From positions 4,030,001 through 4,094,000 of the forward strand of contig CBDDPH010000002.1 of assembly GCA_965232265.1 (NCBI GenBank): a stretch of DNA of 64,000 nt, in the 5' to 3' direction. Below are positions 16,192-24,237 of this stretch, piece after piece. Numbering within the stretch: position 1 is the first letter of the stretch; each line of letters opens with the position of its first letter. The notes under the pieces were generated by a model. That model was not told the DNA's origin, ran no database searches, and saw nothing but the letters and a program-made list of their open reading frames with translations. The position numbers and the translations under genes were made by a program. The DNA is from VXRD01 sp965232265 (GTDB lineage Bacteria; Latescibacterota; UBA2968).

Positions 16192-17898
16192 ATGAACGTT
16201 CCCAAACACGATGTGCTCTTAGTAGGTGGAGGGGGTGCGGGTCTGCGCGCTGCAATCGCCGCATCTGAAACACATCGCGGCGCAGATATTGGCGTCGTCT
16301 CCAAAGTCTATCCCATGCGAAGTCACACCGTCTCTGCCGAAGGTGGCACGGCAGCGGTCATGCGCGAAGACGACAACCTGGACCTGCATGCTTACGACAC
16401 CATCAAAGGCAGCGACTACCTCGGCGATCAGGATGTCGTAGAAGCCTTTGTCAAAGAAGCCGTTGATGAAGTCATCCAATTAGAACACTGGGGGTGCCCC
16501 TGGAGCCGCGACGAAGACGGTCGCGTAAGCGTCCGCGCATTTGGTGGCATGAGTGTCAAACGCACGCTCTACGCCGCCGACAAAACCGGCTTCCACATGC
16601 TGCACGCCCTCTTTCAAACATCTCTCAAATACGACGCCATTACGCGATACGACGAATGGTTTGTCACCTCTTTGCTCGTCGAAGATGGCAGGGTATGCGG
16701 CGTCACGGCGCTCAACATCCGATCCGGCAACATCCACGCCATTGGCGCAAAATCCGTCATTATATGCACGGGTGGCGCGGGCAAAATTTTTCCATTTACC
16801 ACCAATGCCGCCATCAAAAACGGCGACGGAATGGCTCTTGCCTACCGCATTGGCTGTCCTCTAAAAGACCTCGAATTTGTACAATATCACCCCACGGGCT
16901 TGCCCGGCACGGGTATCTTAATGACCGAAGCCTCGCGGGGCGAAGGTGGCCACCTCGTCAACAGCCAGGGCGAACGCTACCTGAGCGAATACGTGCCCGG
17001 CAAAATGGAACTCGGTCCGCGCGACATCTTGTCTCGCTCCTTTATTCACGAACAGAGCAAAGGCAACGTCTTTGAAGGTCCCGATGGCAGCTACGTTCAC
17101 CTCGACCTTCGGCATCTGGGCGAAAAAATCATTGACGAAAGACTGCCCTTCGTGCGCGAACTCACCCGCAATTACGTCGGCATTGACCCCGTTCACGAAC
17201 CCATCCCCGTGCGTCCGGTCGTCCACTACTGCATGGGCGGCGTGCATACCGACATCAATGGCGCAACCCCCATCCCCGGTCTTTATGCCGCAGGCGAAGC
17301 GGCTTGTGTTAGCCTCAATGGTGCCAATCGTCTGGGATCCAACTCACTGACCGAATGCCTCGTCTTTGGCGCACGCGCAGGCCAGATAGCCGCGCAACAC
17401 GCCGCCGACACCGACTTTGCAGATTCGGCCGCAATGGCCAAAATGGCGCAAGACGAACAAAAACGCATTGAAACCCAATTCTTTGGCGACACCGGCAAAG
17501 AGCGCGTGGCCAATATCCGCGATGATCTCCGCAAAACCATGGAAGAAGGCGCGGGCATATTCAGAACCGAAGACGCGCTCCAAACCACCTGTGACACCAT
17601 TCGCACCCTCAAAGAACGCTATAACAATATCCGCATAGACGACCACTCGCGCGTCTTCAATACCGATCTTGTCAACGCCCTCGAACTGGGTTACATGCTC
17701 GACGTCGCTGAAGGACTCGCACATTCGGCCCTCTTGAGACGCGAATCTCGAGGCTCTCACGCGCGATCCGACTATGAAGACCGCGACGACGAAAACTTCC
17801 TCAAACACTCTTTGGCCTATCAAACCGATGGCGACCCCCGCATCGAGTACCTGCCCGTAACACTCACGCGCTGGGAACCCGAAGAACGAACCTATTAA
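16192..17898 (+). CDS. frdA: Fumarate reductase flavoprotein subunit
   Basis: Flavoprotein subunit (568 residues) of quinol:fumarate reductase, which reduces fumarate to succinate at the cytoplasmic face of the membrane. The FAD dinucleotide loop is VGGGGAGLRA, and His45 in RSHTVSAEGG is the expected covalent FAD site. Substrate-site motifs QYHPTGLPGTG and TEASRGEGG are present, as is HYCMGGVHTD. The next genes encode E. coli-type C and D anchors, so fumarate reductase is preferred over succinate dehydrogenase, though the complex may run in both directions. Eleven bases separate it from frdB. Confidence 0.92.
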   Translation: MNVPKHDVLLVGGGGAGLRAAIAASETHRGADIGVVSKVYPMRSHTVSAEGGTAAVMREDDNLDLHAYDTIKGSDYLGDQDVVEAFVKEAVDEVIQLEHWGCPWSRDEDGRVSVRAFGGMSVKRTLYAADKTGFHMLHALFQTSLKYDAITRYDEWFVTSLLVEDGRVCGVTALNIRSGNIHAIGAKSVIICTGGAGKIFPFTTNAAIKNGDGMALAYRIGCPLKDLEFVQYHPTGLPGTGILMTEASRGEGGHLVNSQGERYLSEYVPGKMELGPRDILSRSFIHEQSKGNVFEGPDGSYVHLDLRHLGEKIIDERLPFVRELTRNYVGIDPVHEPIPVRPVVHYCMGGVHTDINGATPIPGLYAAGEAACVSLNGANRLGSNSLTECLVFGARAGQIAAQHAADTDFADSAAMAKMAQDEQKRIETQFFGDTGKERVANIRDDLRKTMEEGAGIFRTEDALQTTCDTIRTLKERYNNIRIDDHSRVFNTDLVNALELGYMLDVAEGLAHSALLRRESRGSHARSDYEDRDDENFLKHSLAYQTDGDPRIEYLPVTLTRWEPEERTY

Positions 17899-17908
17899 AG
17901 GAAAATCT

Positions 17909-18661
17909 ATGAGCGATCTCAGAACCATAAAAATCACGGTATTGCGCTATCGCCCCGAAGAAGAGGACGCGCCAACCGAACAGACTTACGAAGTTGAATT
18001 TCGCGACGACTGGGTCGTTCTCGACGCGCTCAACCACATCAAAGACCACATAGACGGCACGCTTTCATTCCGCTGGTCTTGCCGGATGGGTGTATGCGGC
18101 AGTTGCGGCATGATGGTCAATGGCGAACCCAAACTCACCTGTGCCGCGATGTTGCGCGACTATTATCCCAACGAAGTGCGCGTGGAGCCCCTGGTCAACT
18201 TCCCCATCGTGCGCGATCTCGTCACCGACATGACCGACTTTATGGACAAACTCAAAGCGGTCAAGCCCTGGATCATTCGAGAAGAAGAAAAACCCGTATC
18301 CGAAGGGGAATACCTCCAGACGCCGGATCAGCTCAAAGATTACAAGCAATTCAGCCAGTGCATCAACTGCATGCTCTGTTACGCGGCCTGTCCAGTCTAT
18401 GGCCTCGAACACGACTTCGTCGGCCCGGCTGCAATTGCCCTGGGCCATCGCTACAACCTCGATTCTCGAGATGAAGGCAATCAACAGCGCCAACACATCA
18501 TCGCCAGCAAAGAAGGCATCTGGGAATGCACGTATGTCGGTGAATGCTCCGTCGTTTGTCCCAAACACGTCGATCCCGCAGAAGCCATTCAACAGACCAA
18601 AGTGGCAACCACGACCAACCGCTTAAAATCGCTTGTCATGCCCTGGGGAAACAAAAAATGA
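17909..18661 (+). CDS. frdB: Fumarate reductase iron-sulfur subunit
   Basis: Iron-sulfur subunit, 250 residues, carrying electrons from the membrane quinol site to FAD. The [2Fe-2S] ligands lie in SCRMGVCGSCGMMVNG with a further Cys in KLTC. The C-terminal half holds the other clusters: CINCMLCYAACP and CTYVGECSVVCPKHVDP. Gene length and motif order are normal. It overlaps the frdC start (ATGATG/TGA). Confidence 0.93.
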   Translation: MSDLRTIKITVLRYRPEEEDAPTEQTYEVEFRDDWVVLDALNHIKDHIDGTLSFRWSCRMGVCGSCGMMVNGEPKLTCAAMLRDYYPNEVRVEPLVNFPIVRDLVTDMTDFMDKLKAVKPWIIREEEKPVSEGEYLQTPDQLKDYKQFSQCINCMLCYAACPVYGLEHDFVGPAAIALGHRYNLDSRDEGNQQRQHIIASKEGIWECTYVGECSVVCPKHVDPAEAIQQTKVATTTNRLKSLVMPWGNKK

Positions 18662-19092
18662 TGCTCGACTCCGAAACGACCAAAACCTATACGCGCCCCA
18701 TAAGCAAAGCTTGGTGGCTGCGCGACCGCGGACATTTTAACCGTCGATATTTCATGTTCTTGATCCGCGAACTCACAAGCGTATTCGTCGCCCTGTACGT
18801 CGTGCTCTTTATCTACGAAATTTTTCTCCTGACAAAAGGGCCAGACGCACACGCAGCCTTCCGCGAATCCCTGAGTTCAGGTCCCTGGATCGCATTTCAC
18901 GTCATCGCCCTGCTCTTCGCCCTGTACCACAGTTGGACCTGGCTGGGGCTAACGACCAAAATGCAGGCAGCCGGACGTGGCCTTGTCAAAATTGGCACAA
19001 AGACCCTGCCACCCATTTTTATCGCCCTGGGGTCTTACGGCGCGTGGATAGTTGCAACAATCGTCATCGCCTACCTATTCCTAACTCTTTAG
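18658..19092 (+). CDS. frdC: Fumarate reductase membrane anchor C
   Basis: A 144-residue integral membrane subunit with three transmembrane helices. The N-terminal segment TYTRPISKAWWLRDRG and ELTSVFVALYVVLF match FrdC of E. coli, as does the central LYHSWTWL region. It anchors the complex and helps form the quinol site; no heme-binding His pair of the SdhC type was noted. The start overlaps the frdB stop, implying translational coupling. Confidence 0.88.
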   Translation: MMLDSETTKTYTRPISKAWWLRDRGHFNRRYFMFLIRELTSVFVALYVVLFIYEIFLLTKGPDAHAAFRESLSSGPWIAFHVIALLFALYHSWTWLGLTTKMQAAGRGLVKIGTKTLPPIFIALGSYGAWIVATIVIAYLFLTL

Positions 19093-19107
19093 CCCGAGGA
19101 TATCGCT

Positions 19108-19470
19108 GTGAATTACAAAGAACACAAAAGCGAACCCTTCTGGTGGGGCATGTTCTCGCAAGGCGGTGTTATTGCCGCACTCCTCATACCCATCCACATT
19201 TTCCTGGGCGGCATCGCCGTACATTTGGGACTTATAGACGCCGAACTCATGTCGCATGAACGCCTGACCGAACTGCTCCAAAATCCGATAGTCAAAGTCT
19301 ATCTCTGTGCCCTACTCATCTTCCCGCTCTACCACGCGGCGCACCGAATCCGCTTCACCCTCGCCGAAATCGGATTGCACAGCCTCGCCAAAGTCCTGCC
19401 CTTTCTCTGTTATGGCGGCGCACTGGTGGGCACAGTGGTCGTCCTCTACATCTTGTGGGTATTGCTCTAA
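19108..19470 (+). CDS. frdD: Fumarate reductase membrane anchor D
   Basis: A 120-residue anchor with three transmembrane helices. It starts at GTG (19108) behind AGGA and shows the FrdD pattern: EPFWWGMFSQGGVIAALL, an LGLID..LMSHERL loop, and LPLYHAAHRI-like second helix (FPLYHAAHRIRF). Last gene of the frdABCD operon, followed by the terminator at 19491-19527. Confidence 0.88.
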   Translation: MNYKEHKSEPFWWGMFSQGGVIAALLIPIHIFLGGIAVHLGLIDAELMSHERLTELLQNPIVKVYLCALLIFPLYHAAHRIRFTLAEIGLHSLAKVLPFLCYGGALVGTVVVLYILWVLL

Positions 19471-19490
19471 GCCATCAACAAAAAAATAAA

Positions 19491-19527
19491 AAGCTCGGAT
19501 AAATTCTGAAAAAGTTCATCCGAGCTT
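19491..19527. terminator. Bidirectional terminator between frdD and the SGNH gene
   Basis: A 10-bp stem AAGCTCGGAT/ATCCGAGCTT. On the minus strand it is followed by TTTTTATTTTTTT and should end the 26-19 kb operon; on the plus strand the T-run is short (GTGTTTT). Confidence 0.75.
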
Positions 19528-19552
19528 GTGTTTTGCGGCAAAAGACCGATTT

Positions 19553-20620
19553 CTATTTTGTCTTCTTTATCCTTCTAATTTTCCTGACCCTTCTAACGGT
19601 CTCACTTCCCCCATTCAACAGAGACGCCAACCGCCCCGCAACGCGCTCTCCCATCTCGATCATCCCGTGATCCCCTGGATGAATCAGATCCACCGTCAAC
19701 CCACCGATATTGCTCAACATGTCTGTTCCCTCAATCAAATGTGCATTCTCATGGGGACAACCATCCACCGCATCTCGCAATGCCTGCCTGAAAGCCGCCG
19801 TCCTTTCGCGCTCTTCGGCATCGCCACAAAATTCTCTAAAATGCGGATAAATCGTAATACACCCCACGGGCCTGTCGGGATTTGCACCTGCAACCGCATT
19901 GACCATATACGTCACGCGCTCGGAAAATTCCGACAGAGAAAATCCCGCCCCCATCATATTGACCGACAAAGCCAGCGTCGCCACATCCCAATCGTCACGC
20001 GCAGCAATATAATCGGCCAATTCGCGCTCGCAATAAGCCGATCCACCCACGCCCAAATTGATCAAATCCGCTCCCAAACGCCACGCCACCTGACTTACGT
20101 ATGTCAAATGCATCGCCGTAGCCGACGCGCCGTGTGTAATCGACGTACCATAACTCAAATACCGCCGCTTTGGCAATTCGTCAACCGTGGGCGGGCGAAG
20201 CCCATCGCCCTCGATACTGTGATAGTGCAAACTGGTATTTCTCAAGACCAACCGCCACACATCGCGCGAAAAAGGCAAATCCCGCACCGCCTCAGCTTCA
20301 ATCGTCTTCAATCTCGCGGGATAGGTCAATTCCAGCGTCCTTGGCTCTTTCCCAATTTGAAACCGCTCTTTCTCTTGAAAAGGGCCAAAAAACGGAATCA
20401 CTTCAGCCGATCCGCCCGGGCTGGACAGCGTCACATTGACCTTATTACCCGCGCTCACAAAACGGATCTCTGACCCCGCCGGACTCAACATGCGTTCCTG
20501 GGCACCCGCATTCAAACACAACCGCACATCTTCGGGCACGCGCTGCACCCGAAGTCCATCTCTCCCCTCAACTTCTCGCAATTCAGCTACATTGTGAAAT
20601 TCGACATTGTCGTGAATCAT
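19553..20620 (-). CDS. SGNH/GDSL-type hydrolase (esterase)
   Basis: A 355-residue esterase with an N-terminal beta domain (~1-150) and a C-terminal SGNH hydrolase domain. Block I nucleophile Ser lies in YLSYGTSITHGAS, the Gly of block II in LGVGGSAYCE, Asn in SVNMMGAG, and the catalytic Asp/His in VDLIHPGDHG. Such two-domain members often deacetylate plant or algal polysaccharides. No signal peptide is seen. AGGAG precedes the ATG. It is the last gene of a four-gene operon with GH13, heparinase-like and GH172-like enzymes, which supports a role in trimming esterified sugars. Confidence 0.82.
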   Translation of the reverse strand: MIHDNVEFHNVAELREVEGRDGLRVQRVPEDVRLCLNAGAQERMLSPAGSEIRFVSAGNKVNVTLSSPGGSAEVIPFFGPFQEKERFQIGKEPRTLELTYPARLKTIEAEAVRDLPFSRDVWRLVLRNTSLHYHSIEGDGLRPPTVDELPKRRYLSYGTSITHGASATAMHLTYVSQVAWRLGADLINLGVGGSAYCERELADYIAARDDWDVATLALSVNMMGAGFSLSEFSERVTYMVNAVAGANPDRPVGCITIYPHFREFCGDAEERERTAAFRQALRDAVDGCPHENAHLIEGTDMLSNIGGLTVDLIHPGDHGMIEMGERVAGRLASLLNGGSETVRRVRKIRRIKKTK

Positions 20621-20648
20621 AAAAAAAACTCCTGTTTTGCGTTAAAAT

Positions 20649-22172
20649 TTACTCTGCCTGAGGGACCAGAACGGCTCCATCGGCTGTTGTGGCCCGGAAA
20701 GCAAACGCCCAGCCGCCGTGATTGGAACTCCGGTCGTTACTGAGCTTGAGCACGATGGAATTGGCACCTGCCCGAAGCGTCACCGGAATGCTCTGGGCTC
20801 GAAAGGCGTAGTGGTGACCCAGATCGAAAACCTCATCATTTACGCGCAGAATCAAAGCGTCATCCCAGGCCACACGCAGATTTGCCGTCATATCTGCAGG
20901 TGCATGTAAGACGCAGCGGGCAAGCGCTGCGCCCACATCGGTATTGCCCACACCCGGACCCCAGGGCCGAAACACATGGTTAAAATCGACAAAGCCGTGG
21001 TGAGCGGAGCGTTTGACCCAACGCGCTACGTCCCGTCCCCGTTGTCGTGAGCCAGCGGTCAACCAGGCCGACTCTTCACCGTGCAAACCATCAAACGTCG
21101 CTTCTATATGAAAGGCCGTCTCCGGAGGCAAGGCCGTTTCCATCGCTTGACCGTTGTGATTGGCGAAAGGGCCGCATAGCCACCATTCGCCGCTGGCTGG
21201 CAGCGGCAGATCATGGGTCCCGTGCGGCAGTTCGACACCGGGCAGCAGCTGCGACCAATCGGGCATAGCGAAGAACGGTCGCACGGCGTCCTCCTGGTAC
21301 CAATAGACGGTAGAGCAGATATCGTTTGCCATACAGCCGAAGCGCATGTGAATCGATTGCTGGAAGGGAAGAGAATCCTTTTCGAAGAAGCGGTAGCCCA
21401 CCAACCGTTGCGCCGGGCGCGCCTGTCCCACATCCTCATGCACATAGTAAGGCATTGCGGCGTAGTGATGGGTTTCGGGTGGATGCAAGGCTCCCCCGTA
21501 GCCAGCCCCAAAGGTATCCTCACCCCCAATACCGCGCAAAAAGGCCGGGTGTTCGCCCTCTCCATCGATGTAGATATTTTCAGCCCCGCCGTGGCTCCAG
21601 CGATCGACATCATCGAGCAACCGCACGCCGTACACAAAGCCCAACAACTCTCCTGGCCCGTCGGCATCCAGCATCAGAAAGTCTTCACCGTAGCGCTGGG
21701 TCGGCATTTCTCGCCGCCAACGGGCGCAGAAACGTCGCCTCTCACTCAGAGTCTGATTGGGGTAACGGTGCCAATCCACCTGCAGGTAGGCGCGGTTCTC
21801 TTCGGGTCCGGCTTCAAACTCAACCCGTGCGGATCGGGCGAAGGGCATCTGGAAGTAGCAGTTGTAGCCAATCCAGGCCTTGACCGATAGGAAGTGGGTA
21901 TCTATCGGATACCAGCCCTGGCCATGCATAACCCCAAAAAAGTCACCGACGGGCGCCTCAACATAGGGGGTCGGCTCATCATCAAAATAGATGCGGATAA
22001 GCACTTTGCGGCTGGTCATGGGTATGCGCTCTGGCCGCGACAGTACGACCCAAAGGTGCTGAATACAGCCTGGCCCATCGAGTTCGGCATAGACGGCTTT
22101 TTGGTTGGCCGGCAAAGGTCCGGTCATACTGACGCGATCGGGGATACCAACTTCAGGGAGTTGTAAATCCAT
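20649..22172 (-). CDS. DUF2961 / GH172-family glycoside hydrolase
   Basis: A 507-residue protein of the DUF2961 family, now glycoside hydrolase family 172; known members act on fructose or arabinofuranose-containing glycans. The signature block SHGGAENIYIDGEGEHPAFLRG is followed by GGEDTFGAGYGG, typical of the double jelly-roll core with acidic catalytic residues. The C-terminal third (NLRVAWDDALILRVNDEVF) is an extra beta-sandwich resembling sugar-binding modules. ATG at 22172 was chosen because GGAG lies six bases upstream. It lies between the heparinase-like and SGNH genes. Confidence 0.85.
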   Translation of the reverse strand: MDLQLPEVGIPDRVSMTGPLPANQKAVYAELDGPGCIQHLWVVLSRPERIPMTSRKVLIRIYFDDEPTPYVEAPVGDFFGVMHGQGWYPIDTHFLSVKAWIGYNCYFQMPFARSARVEFEAGPEENRAYLQVDWHRYPNQTLSERRRFCARWRREMPTQRYGEDFLMLDADGPGELLGFVYGVRLLDDVDRWSHGGAENIYIDGEGEHPAFLRGIGGEDTFGAGYGGALHPPETHHYAAMPYYVHEDVGQARPAQRLVGYRFFEKDSLPFQQSIHMRFGCMANDICSTVYWYQEDAVRPFFAMPDWSQLLPGVELPHGTHDLPLPASGEWWLCGPFANHNGQAMETALPPETAFHIEATFDGLHGEESAWLTAGSRQRGRDVARWVKRSAHHGFVDFNHVFRPWGPGVGNTDVGAALARCVLHAPADMTANLRVAWDDALILRVNDEVFDLGHHYAFRAQSIPVTLRAGANSIVLKLSNDRSSNHGGWAFAFRATTADGAVLVPQAE

Positions 22173-22210
22173 AGCAGGCTCCATACTTGTTTATGCCCTT
22201 GCACTTTGCG

Positions 22211-24193
22211 TTAATACACCCATGCCTCACCAGACGCCAGATCTCGTCCAAGCGTCCAGGTCTTCTCAAAAGCCTCAACAGCCAATTCAACGCGGTCATC
22301 CCCAGCGCGAAACACATCGGGCAATTCGGCTGCAACGCCGGGAACATCTATCCCGCGATAGGGCACAACCACAGTCAAAAACGCCGTAGGCGCCTGCTCG
22401 TTTAGCGCGAAACGAAATGCTCTGCGCGGCATGCGCGAACCATAAGTCCACGCAAACCAGCCCTCTTCTTCCGCCATCGTAGCCCCGCAATTTGCACCAG
22501 CCTGCACCAGCACATTGGCATCCTCAAATTGCGTAAAAGCGCGTCTTTCCCCCTCGTCAAACACCACATCGCCCGGCGCAAATTGGAAATGCAAATCCAG
22601 TTGGCCGGGAACATCGCCAATCGCCTCGTCCAAAAACGCGAAAAACTGCCGATTGACAAACCACACCGAACGGCGGTGAACCAATCCAGGATACGACCCA
22701 TTCTCCACCACCAGCACATCGCTATCAGCCCCCTCTGACACCCACAACAAATGCCGCCCATCATCGGACGTATCGCCGCCGTCCAACGTCAAAGTCTGAT
22801 GCACGGACGTCTGCCGATGCCACGCACGGCCTTCTGCATCGTGACCATAAGTATAAAACCCCGTATCATTCATCAACCAGCGCCCATAAGCGTACAATTC
22901 AAACGTCCCATTATCCGGTTGATCGTGGCTCGAAATAGCGGGCGGCGAACAATGCAGCGCCATGTGAATCTGATCGGGTCCCCAATCGTCGCGCATCACA
23001 TACAAACCGGCCTCTTGAAATGCACGACTCTTTTGCTCGGGCAAAAATTCGCGGTCCAGAGTCGCCCGCGCAGCGTATTTGGGATCACCTATCAATTCTG
23101 TAGCCTCGACAAGTGCGTCATAAAGTCCCCACTTTGAGCGATCATCCGTCTCATGCAACGCACGCGACCCATCGCCAAACATCGGCGCACCCAAATCGGG
23201 CGACGCAATCCAGAAAATATAGTCGTGCATCAACCGCACGCGCTCCCGAAACGCCTCTGAAATCTCAATGCCAAAAGTATCCATGCGACCAAAAATTTCC
23301 ACAGCATCCCGCAACACCCCCACATGATACCCAAAAGACCACTCCCGCTGAACGCCATCCGTTGTTGTCTGCGCCAGAAAATTCTCCTCAACCCGTTCCA
23401 GTGCCAGTTCCATCCATTCACGCGACTCCGCAAACTCGCGGAACGTATAGGCAACATTGATAAACCCCCGCTGTTCAAACACCGCCTTATTGTGAACCAA
23501 CCCCATCGGAATCAGCTTTGTCTTAACCTGATGATCGTACAGACTCGCCAGCAACAGACCGAGAAACTCGGGCGTAAATGCCTCGGCATGAACCAAACTG
23601 CGAAATGCCGAACAGATATTCGTAGCCCGGATACCCGTCTGAATATCCAGCCAGACAAACCCCTTCCAGTGCGTATAAACGGAATGGGTTTTGGTGTGAT
23701 TTTCCAGCGGATGTTTTGCAATCCAATCGGTCGTCATCTCCACAAATGTTCGGGCGTATTTTTCATCGCGCGTCGCTGTGTATGCCTGCGCGAGCGGTGC
23801 AGCCCAATAAAACCGGTACACAGCCGCAACCCATTCAATATCGCCGCGGGGATCCCATTCCCAGTCAAAATTATCGCCATAGCGCGCCTCTGGGTAGGGG
23901 CCCCACTGAATAATGCGCTGACAAATCTTATCGGCTGTTTCAAAAGCACCTTCAGGCACTGCCCCCACAAAATCGCCTTCCCCAGACGCCTCACCTATTG
24001 GATATTTCTCCCGATAATAATCGCGCAATGCTGTAAGTGCGCCACTTCGATCCCCAGCATCCGCAGCCCGTTTTGCCGCCTCTAAACCCGTTAGATCTAA
24101 TTTTTCCAGAATCCGCCCCGCGTCAAACGACGCCAAAGGCATCTCGTGATCAATTTGATCCGCCCCTTTGGGGTACTCCACAACTGAACTCAT
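22211..24193 (-). CDS. Heparinase II/III-family polysaccharide lyase-like protein
   Basis: A 660-residue protein with an N-terminal alpha-helical toroid (~1-370; YPEARYGDNFDWEWDPRGDIEW, LVHNKAVFEQRG) and a C-terminal beta-sandwich beginning SRAFQEAGLYVMRDDWG and including SSHDQPDNGTFELYAYGRWLMNDTG. This two-part layout fits heparinase II/III lyases acting on uronic-acid polysaccharides such as alginate or glycosaminoglycans. Tyr and His candidates for catalysis are in FGYHVG and SSHDQPD. No signal peptide is evident, so oligosaccharides may be cleaved inside the cell. The Met at 24193 has the best spacing to GGAGGG. Confidence 0.82.
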   Translation of the reverse strand: MSSVVEYPKGADQIDHEMPLASFDAGRILEKLDLTGLEAAKRAADAGDRSGALTALRDYYREKYPIGEASGEGDFVGAVPEGAFETADKICQRIIQWGPYPEARYGDNFDWEWDPRGDIEWVAAVYRFYWAAPLAQAYTATRDEKYARTFVEMTTDWIAKHPLENHTKTHSVYTHWKGFVWLDIQTGIRATNICSAFRSLVHAEAFTPEFLGLLLASLYDHQVKTKLIPMGLVHNKAVFEQRGFINVAYTFREFAESREWMELALERVEENFLAQTTTDGVQREWSFGYHVGVLRDAVEIFGRMDTFGIEISEAFRERVRLMHDYIFWIASPDLGAPMFGDGSRALHETDDRSKWGLYDALVEATELIGDPKYAARATLDREFLPEQKSRAFQEAGLYVMRDDWGPDQIHMALHCSPPAISSHDQPDNGTFELYAYGRWLMNDTGFYTYGHDAEGRAWHRQTSVHQTLTLDGGDTSDDGRHLLWVSEGADSDVLVVENGSYPGLVHRRSVWFVNRQFFAFLDEAIGDVPGQLDLHFQFAPGDVVFDEGERRAFTQFEDANVLVQAGANCGATMAEEEGWFAWTYGSRMPRRAFRFALNEQAPTAFLTVVVPYRGIDVPGVAAELPDVFRAGDDRVELAVEAFEKTWTLGRDLASGEAWVY

Positions 24194-24237
24194 AGCCATG
24201 CCCTCCAATTACTTCACGTTGTGATAGTTTTTGTAAC